From a virus: a stretch of DNA of 30,274 nucleotides. Shown here piece by piece: positions 15,463 through 22,642 of the stretch. Positions within the stretch are counted from its first letter, which is position 1, and each line of letters opens with the position of its first letter. The notes under the pieces are model-generated. The model was not told the DNA's origin, searched no databases, and worked only from the letters and a program-made list of their open reading frames with translations. The position numbers and the translations under genes were made by a program. The DNA is taken from positions 1 to 30,274 of IMG/VR virus record IMGVR_UViG_3300008012_000105; one strand, given 5' to 3'.

Positions 15463-15974
15463 AGAATCCTGAAGTTCTTATCACGTAAAGTATAGCGTGT
15501 ATACTTAAAGGTCACATTAGCAGTAAAGAAATCGATGTCGTTTACACTGGCATCGAATGATAGTTCTGTTAGAGATACTGGAAACAGTCTCTCAAAATCG
15601 ATAAAGAAATTAGCGTTGTGATTTGATGTAGAGATTTGTAATTGACCAGCGGAATAACCCTCTCCCTCCACATCTCCATCTCTATCAGCATTTCCGTTAT
15701 CGCGAATCCAATTCCAGATAGAAGAATAATTTACCATGTCTTCATCTACGATAAAACGAAGCTGAAGATCGCCATAAGTTACTCCACCACCAGCAATAAT
15801 TGGATACTCCCTGAACCTTGTAGGTACTTGAGTAACCTGCGCGGATACATCAGGGAGATTGACTGCTTGGCACAAGAAATCTACAGCAGCAAATCTTTCA
15901 AGCTTCAACTTGAAACCTACTGGTGTTAGGTAGTTTCTATTTACTAACTGTTCCTTGTACCAATCGGCAGACAT
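15459..15974 (-). CDS. Tail-tube-fold structural protein, probably gp3 tail completion protein
   Basis: 171 residues with the T4 gp19-family layout: an N-terminal PVGFKLKLERF strand, FLCQAVNLPDVSAQ, then a TRFREYPIIAGG loop, LQLRFIVDED and an IWNWIRDNG helix. The same order (LCKSAALPASN, VPFRGRTV, W-x-x-T-F-F-N) is seen in gp19 at 21991-22614. Position between the head genes and uvsY and the length point to gp3, which caps the tail tube in T4; a gp19-like accessory tube protein is the alternative. A CTAAATA late box overlaps the upstream stop codon. Confidence 0.7.
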   Translation of the reverse strand: MSADWYKEQLVNRNYLTPVGFKLKLERFAAVDFLCQAVNLPDVSAQVTQVPTRFREYPIIAGGGVTYGDLQLRFIVDEDMVNYSSIWNWIRDNGNADRDGDVEGEGYSAGQLQISTSNHNANFFIDFERLFPVSLTELSFDASVNDIDFFTANVTFKYTRYTLRDKNFRIL

Positions 15975-15995
15975 GTCAACTTCCCAAGCTACTAC

Positions 15996-16002
15996 TATTT
16001 AG
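15996..16002 (-). promoter_or_regulatory. Late promoter box CTAAATA before the gp3-like gene
   Basis: CTAAATA on the minus strand, 22 bp before the ATG at 15974 and containing the TAA stop of the upstream gene. It resembles the T4 late box TATAAATA and the other boxes in this window. Confidence 0.6.
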
Positions 16003-16640
16003 CAGTCGTTGAAAACTTGTCCTACTTGAGATCCTAGTTCTGATCCAGCCTTCTGACCCAACAATAGAGCCCATCCACCTGCTAACCATCCGATGTAAGG
16101 TATGTTCATCACAGCAGGAACAGCAACACCAGCAGCGAGAGCACTACCCGCCATAGCACCTTGTGACCGAGCTCCAGCGTCCGCGATTAAACATTCTACT
16201 TGTTTCGCAGACTTTCCCTCGGAGTTTGCATCACCTCCAAGGTTACGGGTTCCTTCTCTGGTATATTGATCGCGACGATATTCCAATCTTTTTTCCGTGC
16301 CACCTCCAAACATTCCTCTCTTCTCTTTATTGAGGTCAAGAGATCTTTCTGATTCTAAAACTTTGGGATCATCTGAACGATATTCAATCTCATATCCATC
16401 TTTGCCAGCTTTAATTTTGTAAGATGAATATGGTCCTCTTGGAATATTAATTGTAGGAACTGGTTGTACTTTTTCTTGTGGTCTCAAAACATAACCCAGA
16501 AGTCCAATGTGAGATACACCAATCAGAGCACCTAATGCTAGTGCCGCTATTTTTATTGGCGATCTTTTATTTGTTGGTGTTTCTGTTGCTTTTTTTGCTG
16601 CCTCTGCTGCCTGCGCTTCGCGCTCTGCTGCTGTTGCCAT
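15999..16640 (-). CDS. Hypothetical membrane protein with glycine-zipper C-terminus
   Basis: 213 residues from the ATG at 16640 (an earlier ATG at 16652 adds four residues). The N-terminus is Ala/Glu-rich and helical (AEREAQAAEAAKK). It is followed by one transmembrane segment of about 24 residues (IAALALGALIGVSHIGLLGY). A charged middle region (ESERSLDLNKEKRG) leads to a C-terminal region rich in Gly and Ala (MAGSALAAGVAVPA, IGWLAGGWALLLG, then GSELGSQVG) that looks like a membrane hairpin or glycine zipper. It has its own late box and lies directly after the capsid terminator, so it is expressed late. Holin-like, virion-bound or entry roles are possible; none is supported by a recognised family. 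Confidence 0.75.
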   Translation of the reverse strand: MATAAEREAQAAEAAKKATETPTNKRSPIKIAALALGALIGVSHIGLLGYVLRPQEKVQPVPTINIPRGPYSSYKIKAGKDGYEIEYRSDDPKVLESERSLDLNKEKRGMFGGGTEKRLEYRRDQYTREGTRNLGGDANSEGKSAKQVECLIADAGARSQGAMAGSALAAGVAVPAVMNIPYIGWLAGGWALLLGQKAGSELGSQVGQVFNDC

Positions 16641-16667
16641 GATTCTAAACATGATACGAGCCAGAAT

Positions 16668-16674
16668 TATTTAG
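16668..16674 (-). promoter_or_regulatory. Late promoter box CTAAATA before the membrane protein
   Basis: CTAAATA on the minus strand, directly after the U run of the capsid terminator and 27 bp before the ATG at 16640. It restarts transcription after termination. Confidence 0.65.
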
Positions 16675-16676
16675 AC

Positions 16677-16704
16677 AAAAAAAGACCCCCCTTGCGGGAG
16701 GTCT
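16677..16704 (-). terminator. Strong intrinsic terminator after the major capsid gene
   Basis: On the minus strand, AGACCTCCC, loop GCAA, GGGGGGTCT forms a 9-bp stem with one G-U pair (16683-16704), followed by seven U (16677-16683). It is 22 bp after the gp23 stop. Confidence 0.95.
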
Positions 16705-16726
16705 GTGGGAAACCTGAAGTGATGGA

Positions 16727-18145
16727 TCACATGAGGTTGATAACTTGTACTCTTCTGTAGTACATGTTTGCATTTGCCGAGAGGGTTTCGCCATCGGGGG
16801 TGCCGTTGTATGCACCGTTGGTGGTGACGAATGGGTTCGATACCATGCCGTAACGAGTCTTGAAGCCAATCTTGGGCTGGAAGGTGTTAGGATCGATCGA
16901 ACGAACCATCTGGAGGGGAACATATGGGCAGTAGAATAGACCTGCGTCATATGGTGAAGTACCCTTATAACCGATAACATAGTAGTGCTTATCGGAAAGG
17001 TTAGCAGCATAAGGATCAACATAGACCTTGATGCGACCGTTGATAGTACCGACTGAAAGGTTACCAGTGTCATCAACCTGACCGATGGAAGGACCACCAG
17101 CACCGTTGAGACCTGAAGAGTAGTCAAGTACACCAGCCATTGCGAGTGCAGAAGCAACGTCAGCTGAACAGATCAGGAAGTTGCCCTTTCCTCTACGAGT
17201 GTCTTGGGCGATAGCGTTAGCGTCACGCTCGATTTGGAAGAGAAGACCTTTGAACTTCTCAACCGACCAACGACCGTTGGAGTCAACGTCGAGGTCAAAT
17301 ACGCCAGGGGTTGCTACGTTGTTTTGAGCACCTTTCTTTGCAACGGTGTAGACGGTACGAACGACTTCACGGTTGATTTCTGCGAGAACTTCGCTAGACA
17401 GGATGTTAGCAAGTTCTTGCTCTGCATCTAGACCGTGGATCGCCTTGAGGTCTTGTGCGAGTTCTAGGGTGTACTCTGCTTTGAGTGCTCTGGACTTCGC
17501 GGTTACCGAGGTCTTCTCGATGCTGAAGGACATTTCGCGGAACAGTCTGTTCGCTTCGCCCATCTTCTCAAGATCTTCGCGGGGCATTCCACGACCTACT
17601 TCATATGCGTTAGCAGCAGGTGCTGCATCGTTGAGCAGAGCAGGGTTGTTGCCTTCAGAATCGCCACCAACACCAGCACCAGTTCTAGGTGTGTAAGCGC
17701 CAGCGGTTGCATCGTAAGATGCAGAGAATCCAGTGTCAGGCTCGTTGAAGAGTGCCTCTTCGCCTTGTAGACCTTCGTAGCGTGAACGCATTGCGAAGAT
17801 TAGTCCAGTAGGACCTGACATTGGTTGAACGCCACAAACGTCATATGCCATTAGGTTAGGCATTGCACGACGGACGAGGCTGATTAGAACGGGATCGAAA
17901 CCAGCAAGTCCAGTTGCGTTATCTGCGCTGTTGCCGAGAGGTGCGCCAGAACCTAGTCCACCAGAGGTAGATAGTGAGTTGACAGCAACTTCGTTTAGCA
18001 TTCCACGCTCTTCGCGTAGAAATCTTTCTTGGTTTTCCAGGAGAACAGAGGTAACAGCCTTCTTATAACGGTCAGTAATTGGCGAAGCCATTTCGTGACC
18101 TAGAACAGGCGACCACTTTTCCTGGAGTCTTTCTGCGTTAAACAT
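16727..18145 (-). CDS. 23: Major capsid protein gp23
   Basis: 472 residues (T4 gp23 521). Hallmarks are LVRRAMPNLMAYDVCGVQPM, quoted as RRAMPNL and DVCGVQPMSGPTGL, then FAMRSRYE, and the C-terminal VRSIDPNTFQPKIGFKTRYG, quoted as FQPKIGFKTRYG. It forms the hexamers of the head lattice. LNE at residues 50-52 lies where T4 gp23 is cut by the gp21 protease (after L/I-x-E), predicting a mature protein of about 420 residues. A GGAGTAAAA ribosome site precedes the ATG, and a TATAAATC box lies upstream. Confidence 0.98.
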   Translation of the reverse strand: MFNAERLQEKWSPVLGHEMASPITDRYKKAVTSVLLENQERFLREERGMLNEVAVNSLSTSGGLGSGAPLGNSADNATGLAGFDPVLISLVRRAMPNLMAYDVCGVQPMSGPTGLIFAMRSRYEGLQGEEALFNEPDTGFSASYDATAGAYTPRTGAGVGGDSEGNNPALLNDAAPAANAYEVGRGMPREDLEKMGEANRLFREMSFSIEKTSVTAKSRALKAEYTLELAQDLKAIHGLDAEQELANILSSEVLAEINREVVRTVYTVAKKGAQNNVATPGVFDLDVDSNGRWSVEKFKGLLFQIERDANAIAQDTRRGKGNFLICSADVASALAMAGVLDYSSGLNGAGGPSIGQVDDTGNLSVGTINGRIKVYVDPYAANLSDKHYYVIGYKGTSPYDAGLFYCPYVPLQMVRSIDPNTFQPKIGFKTRYGMVSNPFVTTNGAYNGTPDGETLSANANMYYRRVQVINLM

Positions 18146-18172
18146 TTTTACTCCGAGTGTTTTTTGAAAAGG

Positions 18173-18180
18173 GATTTATA
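18173..18180 (-). promoter_or_regulatory. Late promoter box TATAAATC before gene 23
   Basis: TATAAATC on the minus strand matches the T4 late box TATAAATA in seven of eight bases. It lies 27 bp before the gp23 ATG, just after the gp22 stop. Confidence 0.65.
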
Positions 18181-18183
18181 TTA

Positions 18184-19344
18184 TCAGGAATTCCAGCGGT
18201 TGATTGCGTTGAGGTAAGCCGCCATTGCTGGGGATACTGCCTCGCCTTCTACTGGGGTTTCATCGGTAACTTCTGCCTTTGGAGCAGAACCCGAGGGGAA
18301 GTATGACTCGCGGAGAGTTTTTAGTTTCTCTGCGAACTTCTCTTCTGTCTCGAACTCTACGCCTTCAGCGAGAGAAGCGAGTTTGTCTTTCTGGGTGTCT
18401 GCCAGACCTTCTGAAACAATGTTCAGAACTACAGTTTTTGCAGACTCATCAAGACGACCTTGAAGTTTCACATTTGCTTTGACCTGTTCGTCAAGGCGTT
18501 CCTCCATCTTACGAAGATCTTCAGTCAGACCCTCAACGACATCAACTTTGTCGTCGGGGATATTAATGTAATGCTCTTGGAAGAGATTCTTAAGTCCAGC
18601 AATGAAATCTTCAGTGATCTCATTACGGATGCCGCGATCAACTGCGACTTGGTTCTCTTCTAACCATGCGCCGATAGCATACTTAACGGTGCCACCAACT
18701 TCTTCAGCAAGTTCTGCTTTAACTTCAGATACTTGCTCATTGAGACGAGTTTCAAACTGCTCTTCGAGTTTATTCCACTCTTCAGAGAGCTTGGACTTGA
18801 CTGCTGCCTCAAAAATTGTCGTTGCTTTTTCTTTGAACTCTTCAGAAAGTTCGGTTCCTTCGGTGAGTGCTGCAACGTCTGCACTCATGTCAAGTGATTC
18901 AAAGGAAGGCTTGATGGGATAAGAAACGTCAGGACCAGTCTTTGTTCCATATGATACGTTTGTGCCAACAGAGGGTTGTGCGTTCATACCAGTAGACTCA
19001 CCAGCTCTTTGCTGGGGATCACCACTGACTGGATTAACAGGAGCAGCTGCTTTAGCGCCAGGATTATCCTCGCCCTCTTCGTTACCATCTGGACGTGGAC
19101 CACCGTTGTCGGTGATCGACTGTTGTGCGCCATAACCGTTTACAGCGTCAGTACCGATAGAACCTTTTCCTTCTGCACTGCCACCTTTGGAGTTTACTTC
19201 TGTCTTTGATTGACCAGAAGCACTATGTGTACCACCACCAGGAATAACGGATGCGGAAACAGTTGGCATAGGATCGCCAGCTTCTACAACCAAACCTGAT
19301 TCGGTTACAAACTCCTCAAATTTTTCCTTTAACATATCTGACAT
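18184..19344 (-). CDS. 22: Prohead scaffold core protein gp22
   Basis: 386 residues, larger than T4 gp22 (269). The first ~40 residues are helical (MLKEKFEEFVTESG). Residues about 30-145 are Gly/Ser/Pro/Asn-rich and probably disordered. The C-terminal 240 residues are Glu/Lys-rich helices with coiled-coil character (EEWNKLEEQFETRLNEQ, LRKMEERLDEQVKAN). The scaffold shapes the prohead and is later degraded by gp21. Identity is from position between 21 and 23 and from composition; the long low-complexity insert is the unusual part. Confidence 0.9.
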   Translation of the reverse strand: MSDMLKEKFEEFVTESGLVVEAGDPMPTVSASVIPGGGTHSASGQSKTEVNSKGGSAEGKGSIGTDAVNGYGAQQSITDNGGPRPDGNEEGEDNPGAKAAAPVNPVSGDPQQRAGESTGMNAQPSVGTNVSYGTKTGPDVSYPIKPSFESLDMSADVAALTEGTELSEEFKEKATTIFEAAVKSKLSEEWNKLEEQFETRLNEQVSEVKAELAEEVGGTVKYAIGAWLEENQVAVDRGIRNEITEDFIAGLKNLFQEHYINIPDDKVDVVEGLTEDLRKMEERLDEQVKANVKLQGRLDESAKTVVLNIVSEGLADTQKDKLASLAEGVEFETEEKFAEKLKTLRESYFPSGSAPKAEVTDETPVEGEAVSPAMAAYLNAINRWNS

Positions 19345-19383
19345 TTGAGTTTCCCCGTAAATTTCTGATAATTATTCTATGAT

Positions 19384-19391
19384 TATTTATT
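19384..19391 (-). promoter_or_regulatory. Late promoter box AATAAATA before gene 22
   Basis: AATAAATA on the minus strand, 39 bp before the gp22 ATG and five bases past the gp21 stop codon. Confidence 0.6.
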
Positions 19392-19395
19392 AATA

Positions 19396-20040
19396 TTAGA
19401 GATTTGAGAGGAAGTGCTCAAACACCTGTAGTGTTCTTGCTTCCAACTCTCTTCTCGATGATTCATTAATGTGTCTTTGATATTTAGCAACAGTTTTCTC
19501 CTGGAGAATACCGTTGTCCCATACCCATTCCTTACCTTCCATAATGCCGTTTACAAATGCATCAGGGGCGGAAGGATCTGCAACAATATCTGCTGCAGTT
19601 GCAAGCATGAAATCATCCATGACATAGTTAGCATTTTCTTGGCGATCAATACTACCCATACCACGGGAAGAAACTCCTAACTTCACACCTTCCTCAAGCA
19701 GGGACTTCGCAATGCTACCCATTGGTGTAGCAAGAATCTGTGCCTTGCCAATGAAGTTATTGCCTTCTGCTTTCAGAGATGTAATTCTGTGTGACACACG
19801 ATCAAGATTCACAGTTGGTCCATCGGGATGTCCAAGCTCTCCCAGAGCACGTCCTGTTTTGACGTACTCTTCGTTGTAACGATTAACTTCCTTTTCTAAA
19901 ACAGAGAAAGGATAGATGCGACCGTTACGATTCTTGATTTCGGATTGCAAGAATACACCCTCAATGTAGAGGTTCTTCTTACCATCCTTTTCCTCGGTAA
20001 GGATTTGGATGTCCTCGATGTTTTCTGTGATAAGTTTCAT
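19396..20040 (-). CDS. 21: Prohead core protease gp21
   Basis: 214 residues (T4 gp21 212). The S77 serine protease motifs are visible: His in GELGHPDGPTVNLDRVSH (H71) and the catalytic serine in LGVSSRGMGS (S124 or S125), with RNGRIYP near the N-terminus. It cleaves scaffold and capsid proteins during head maturation. The ATG overlaps the stop of the 64-residue ORF upstream (ATGA). Confidence 0.96.
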   Translation of the reverse strand: MKLITENIEDIQILTEEKDGKKNLYIEGVFLQSEIKNRNGRIYPFSVLEKEVNRYNEEYVKTGRALGELGHPDGPTVNLDRVSHRITSLKAEGNNFIGKAQILATPMGSIAKSLLEEGVKLGVSSRGMGSIDRQENANYVMDDFMLATAADIVADPSAPDAFVNGIMEGKEWVWDNGILQEKTVAKYQRHINESSRRELEARTLQVFEHFLSNL

Positions 20041-20231
20041 TCTTCTGCCGATGGTTCGTCCCCAGTAGGTTCATCAAAATATGATGAGGCTACTGTTTGT
20101 TTGTACGTGTCGATAACGTCGGATGCCTTTGAATAAAGATAGTCATTGATTTTATCCAACGCTTCTCCGCGTTTTTTGTCTGCGATTAGATCAACAATGT
20201 CAACCAATTCAGATTCTAATGGTGTATCCAT
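20037..20231 (-). CDS. Small acidic prohead core-like protein (gp67/68 position)
   Basis: 64 residues, highly acidic, starting MDTPLESELVDIVDLIADKK with a helix and then KINDYLYSKASDVIDTYK. T4 has genes 67 and 68, small prohead core proteins, between 20 and 21, and this ORF occupies that place. Its stop overlaps the gp21 start. Sequence similarity to gp67/68 cannot be judged at this length, so the role is inferred from position. Confidence 0.65.
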   Translation of the reverse strand: MDTPLESELVDIVDLIADKKRGEALDKINDYLYSKASDVIDTYKQTVASSYFDEPTGDEPSAEE

Positions 20232-20258
20232 ACTATTAAAATTATCCGTAGATATGTA

Positions 20259-21956
20259 TTATTTATTAGACTTTGGTTTTGAAGCGGTGGGAGCGGGATT
20301 TAATTTTTCCATCTCTTTCGCTTTTTCCAGTTCACGATCCGCAGAATCAGATGCCTGCTGCGCTGTAATCTCTGGTTGATAAGCAGAGTTTTGCTTGTCC
20401 ATCATGTCCAGAGTATTAACATCAACAGGATCAATTGCCATACCTGAATCAATATCAGAACGCATCTGCTTATCAATTTCTTTATACTCTTTCTCTGTTT
20501 GCATAAGAATTTGACGACGGATATACTCCGAAGAGAAATACTTTCCAACAAAAGGATCCATCTGTGTAACGAGAGTGATGCGCTGCATCATCATCTCTTG
20601 TTCCTTTAGTTCATTAAAGTGATTGTCAAACAGGAAGTCATACTGGATATGCTCTTCCATCTCATCCCAGTCATCGGGTGTGATAATACCCTTGAGGATC
20701 AGTTGAGTCTTTAGAATATCGTGGAAGAGTGAAGAGAAACGCTTGCGGAGACGACCGATGAACTTACTAAACTTCAGTTCGTCGCGCAGAATCTCTGTGG
20801 TCTTTCCAAGGTTGAATGCCTTGTTATCGTCTGTCAGACGAGATGGTGGCAGGTTTAGGGAGTTGTATAGTTTCTTTCTGAAATACTCAACGTCCTTAAG
20901 TTCGCCAAGGTTCTGTCCGCCAGGTAGAGTAGAGATCTCTGTTCCTCTACCACCTTCGCGGCGAGGTAACCAGAAGTCCTCAAGCATACTCATATGCTTT
21001 TTGTCATCACGAATTTCCCCAGTGGCAGCATCGTAAACAAGCTTGTTGCGATAACGCGCCATCACATCGCGGAGATACTGCTCCGCTTTTACTTTAGGTA
21101 GATTGCCGACATCGATGTAAAAGATCCTACGTTCTGGAGCACGGGACAATCTGTAGATAACAAGACTGTCTTCAATCATGCGGAGTTGATTGAGAGACTT
21201 GATTGCTTTGTGTAAGAAACTCAACTGATACTTTTTGTTCAAATCCATCACACCAGAGTTACAAGTGGCGATAGAATCAGAAGCAATTTTAATACCATTG
21301 TTGGTCGAGAAGTCTGATGCACTATTGCTAGGCATACCCATCGAACCAGAGAATCCTTTGGGATTGTAGAGATAGTAATCTACATAGTCGCCCCAATCAT
21401 ATTCTAATGCCGTGCCTCGTACCAGATTGGGATTAGCAGCAGCAGTTGGATTGGTGATCTTTTGGCGAACCTTGCGGATCTTTAGTGGATCAATGTAGCG
21501 CAGTTCGAGAATACCTTTTTTGGGGTTGTCTAAATCTACTACTTTGTGGTAATATGTACGACCATCAACATACCAATTACGAATAATCTGGTGAGCATTT
21601 TTGTCGAAGTTGATCATCTTTTTGATACGATCAAATTCATCTCTAATCTTTTTCTTGACGCCTGCTCCGATGTCAAGATTAGACAGTTCAATCTCAACGG
21701 GACTATCATCAGCATCGCTGACAACAAACTCGTTCACAATCTCGTCGATAGCAGTATCGACTTCTGGATGAAGTGACATGTCGCGATATCTTTTGATGAG
21801 TTCATACTCATTCTTGGAGACACCTTCGACATCTACGTATGTACCAAAATAGCCACCTGCTACGGTGGCTACGCTGTCATCACTATTAGGAGGGATAGGG
21901 GATTGACCCCTATCCTCTTTTCCTTTGTTGATTAGAAAACCAAACAGTTGACTCAT
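20259..21956 (-). CDS. 20: Portal vertex protein gp20
   Basis: 565 residues (T4 gp20 524). Characteristic stretches are EYELIKRYRDMSLHPEVD with DTAIDEIVNE, VDGRTYYHKVVD, RIFYIDVGNLPK, and the DFWLPRREGGRGTEISTLPGG loop, quoted as FWLPRREGGRGTEI. The portal ring forms the DNA entry channel and the head-tail joint. The C-terminus is Lys/Ala/Pro-rich (LNPAPTASKPKSNK). A late box lies 29 bp upstream, overlapping the gp19 stop. Confidence 0.98.
   Translation of the reverse strand: MSQLFGFLINKGKEDRGQSPIPPNSDDSVATVAGGYFGTYVDVEGVSKNEYELIKRYRDMSLHPEVDTAIDEIVNEFVVSDADDSPVEIELSNLDIGAGVKKKIRDEFDRIKKMINFDKNAHQIIRNWYVDGRTYYHKVVDLDNPKKGILELRYIDPLKIRKVRQKITNPTAAANPNLVRGTALEYDWGDYVDYYLYNPKGFSGSMGMPSNSASDFSTNNGIKIASDSIATCNSGVMDLNKKYQLSFLHKAIKSLNQLRMIEDSLVIYRLSRAPERRIFYIDVGNLPKVKAEQYLRDVMARYRNKLVYDAATGEIRDDKKHMSMLEDFWLPRREGGRGTEISTLPGGQNLGELKDVEYFRKKLYNSLNLPPSRLTDDNKAFNLGKTTEILRDELKFSKFIGRLRKRFSSLFHDILKTQLILKGIITPDDWDEMEEHIQYDFLFDNHFNELKEQEMMMQRITLVTQMDPFVGKYFSSEYIRRQILMQTEKEYKEIDKQMRSDIDSGMAIDPVDVNTLDMMDKQNSAYQPEITAQQASDSADRELEKAKEMEKLNPAPTASKPKSNK
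20260..20267 (-). promoter_or_regulatory. Possible late box AATAAATA at the gp20 stop
   Basis: AATAAATA on the minus strand overlaps the last codons and TAA stop of gp20, 29 bp before the start of the gp67/68-like ORF. Part of the match is forced by the Asn-Lys-stop codons, so this one is less certain than the others. Confidence 0.4.
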
Positions 21957-21984
21957 GATTAATTAAACAGTACCCTTGATGTAC

Positions 21985-21992
21985 TATTTATC
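21985..21992 (-). promoter_or_regulatory. Late promoter box GATAAATA before gene 20
   Basis: GATAAATA on the minus strand, immediately following and partly overlapping the TGA stop of gp19, 28 bp before the gp20 ATG. Confidence 0.65.
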
Positions 21993-22614
21993 AGGCTTCA
22001 ATTCTGATGCCGCTGCCTGCTGGGTCTTCTGATGCACCACTAGTGATTGCGCTAGTGGAAGGATCTACTGCCTTCCAATATGAATACTGGAACTCAACTG
22101 TGAATTCTTCGATCTGATCGTTGCTGTCATAAGCAAGATCAATTTGAGAAACGCTAGTTGGGAAAGCGTGAAGTAGATCATACTGACGTAAGACACTACC
22201 AGCTTCAGTGCTGTCTTTACGCAGTTGCTTGACACCCAATGTTGCCATGTAACCTTCGCTATTGTTTGGTTTAAACAGTGGCGAGTTGTTGGTTTCGTGA
22301 GTGTTGATTTGCTCCAACCACTTCTCGAAGTAAGCGCGAAGCTTGAACTCTCTGTCGTTGAAGAATGTTGCAGACCATGTATCGAAAGTGCGATCACCAG
22401 CAATCTTGACTGTTCTTCCTCTGAAAGGAACCTCAATCACTCCCAGGTTTGATGCTGGGAGTGCTGCGGACTTACAGAGGAGGTTTACTAAATCTAGATC
22501 ATCGCTCTTCGGTGCGTTTGCCAATGTTTGTGGCCAATTAATATCGACCGCAAACATATTAGGCTTAACGCCTTCACCAATTTTAGTTAGAAAATCGTTT
22601 AATTTAGTTGCCAT
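21991..22614 (-). CDS. 19: Tail tube protein gp19
   Basis: 207 residues (T4 gp19 163). It begins MATKLNDFLTKIG and has LVNLLCKSAALPASNLG, VPFRGRTVKIAGDRTF, WSATFFNDREFKLR and YFEKWLEQIN, the classical tail-tube order. The protein forms the rigid inner tube through which DNA passes. AAGAGG precedes the ATG. It sits in the 18-19-20 order of T4. Confidence 0.96.
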   Translation of the reverse strand: MATKLNDFLTKIGEGVKPNMFAVDINWPQTLANAPKSDDLDLVNLLCKSAALPASNLGVIEVPFRGRTVKIAGDRTFDTWSATFFNDREFKLRAYFEKWLEQINTHETNNSPLFKPNNSEGYMATLGVKQLRKDSTEAGSVLRQYDLLHAFPTSVSQIDLAYDSNDQIEEFTVEFQYSYWKAVDPSTSAITSGASEDPAGSGIRIEA

Positions 22615-22636
22615 TTTAGTTTACCTCTTGTGTGTG

Positions 22637-22642
22637 ATTATA
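22637..22642 (-). promoter_or_regulatory. Candidate -10-type box TATAAT before gene 19
   Basis: TATAAT on the minus strand in the 28-bp gap between genes 18 and 19, directly after the gp18 stop TGA (TGATATAATC). It resembles a degenerate late box more than a sigma-70 promoter, as there is no -35 match. Confidence 0.35.

Noticed and set aside
16645-17157. Minus-strand ORF of 170 residues overlapping the capsid gene end
   Set aside because: It is a second frame of gp23, Ser/Thr-rich nonsense, and passes through the terminator.
22065-22436. Minus-strand ORF of 123 residues inside gene 19
   Set aside because: Alternate frame of gp19 with no ribosome site.
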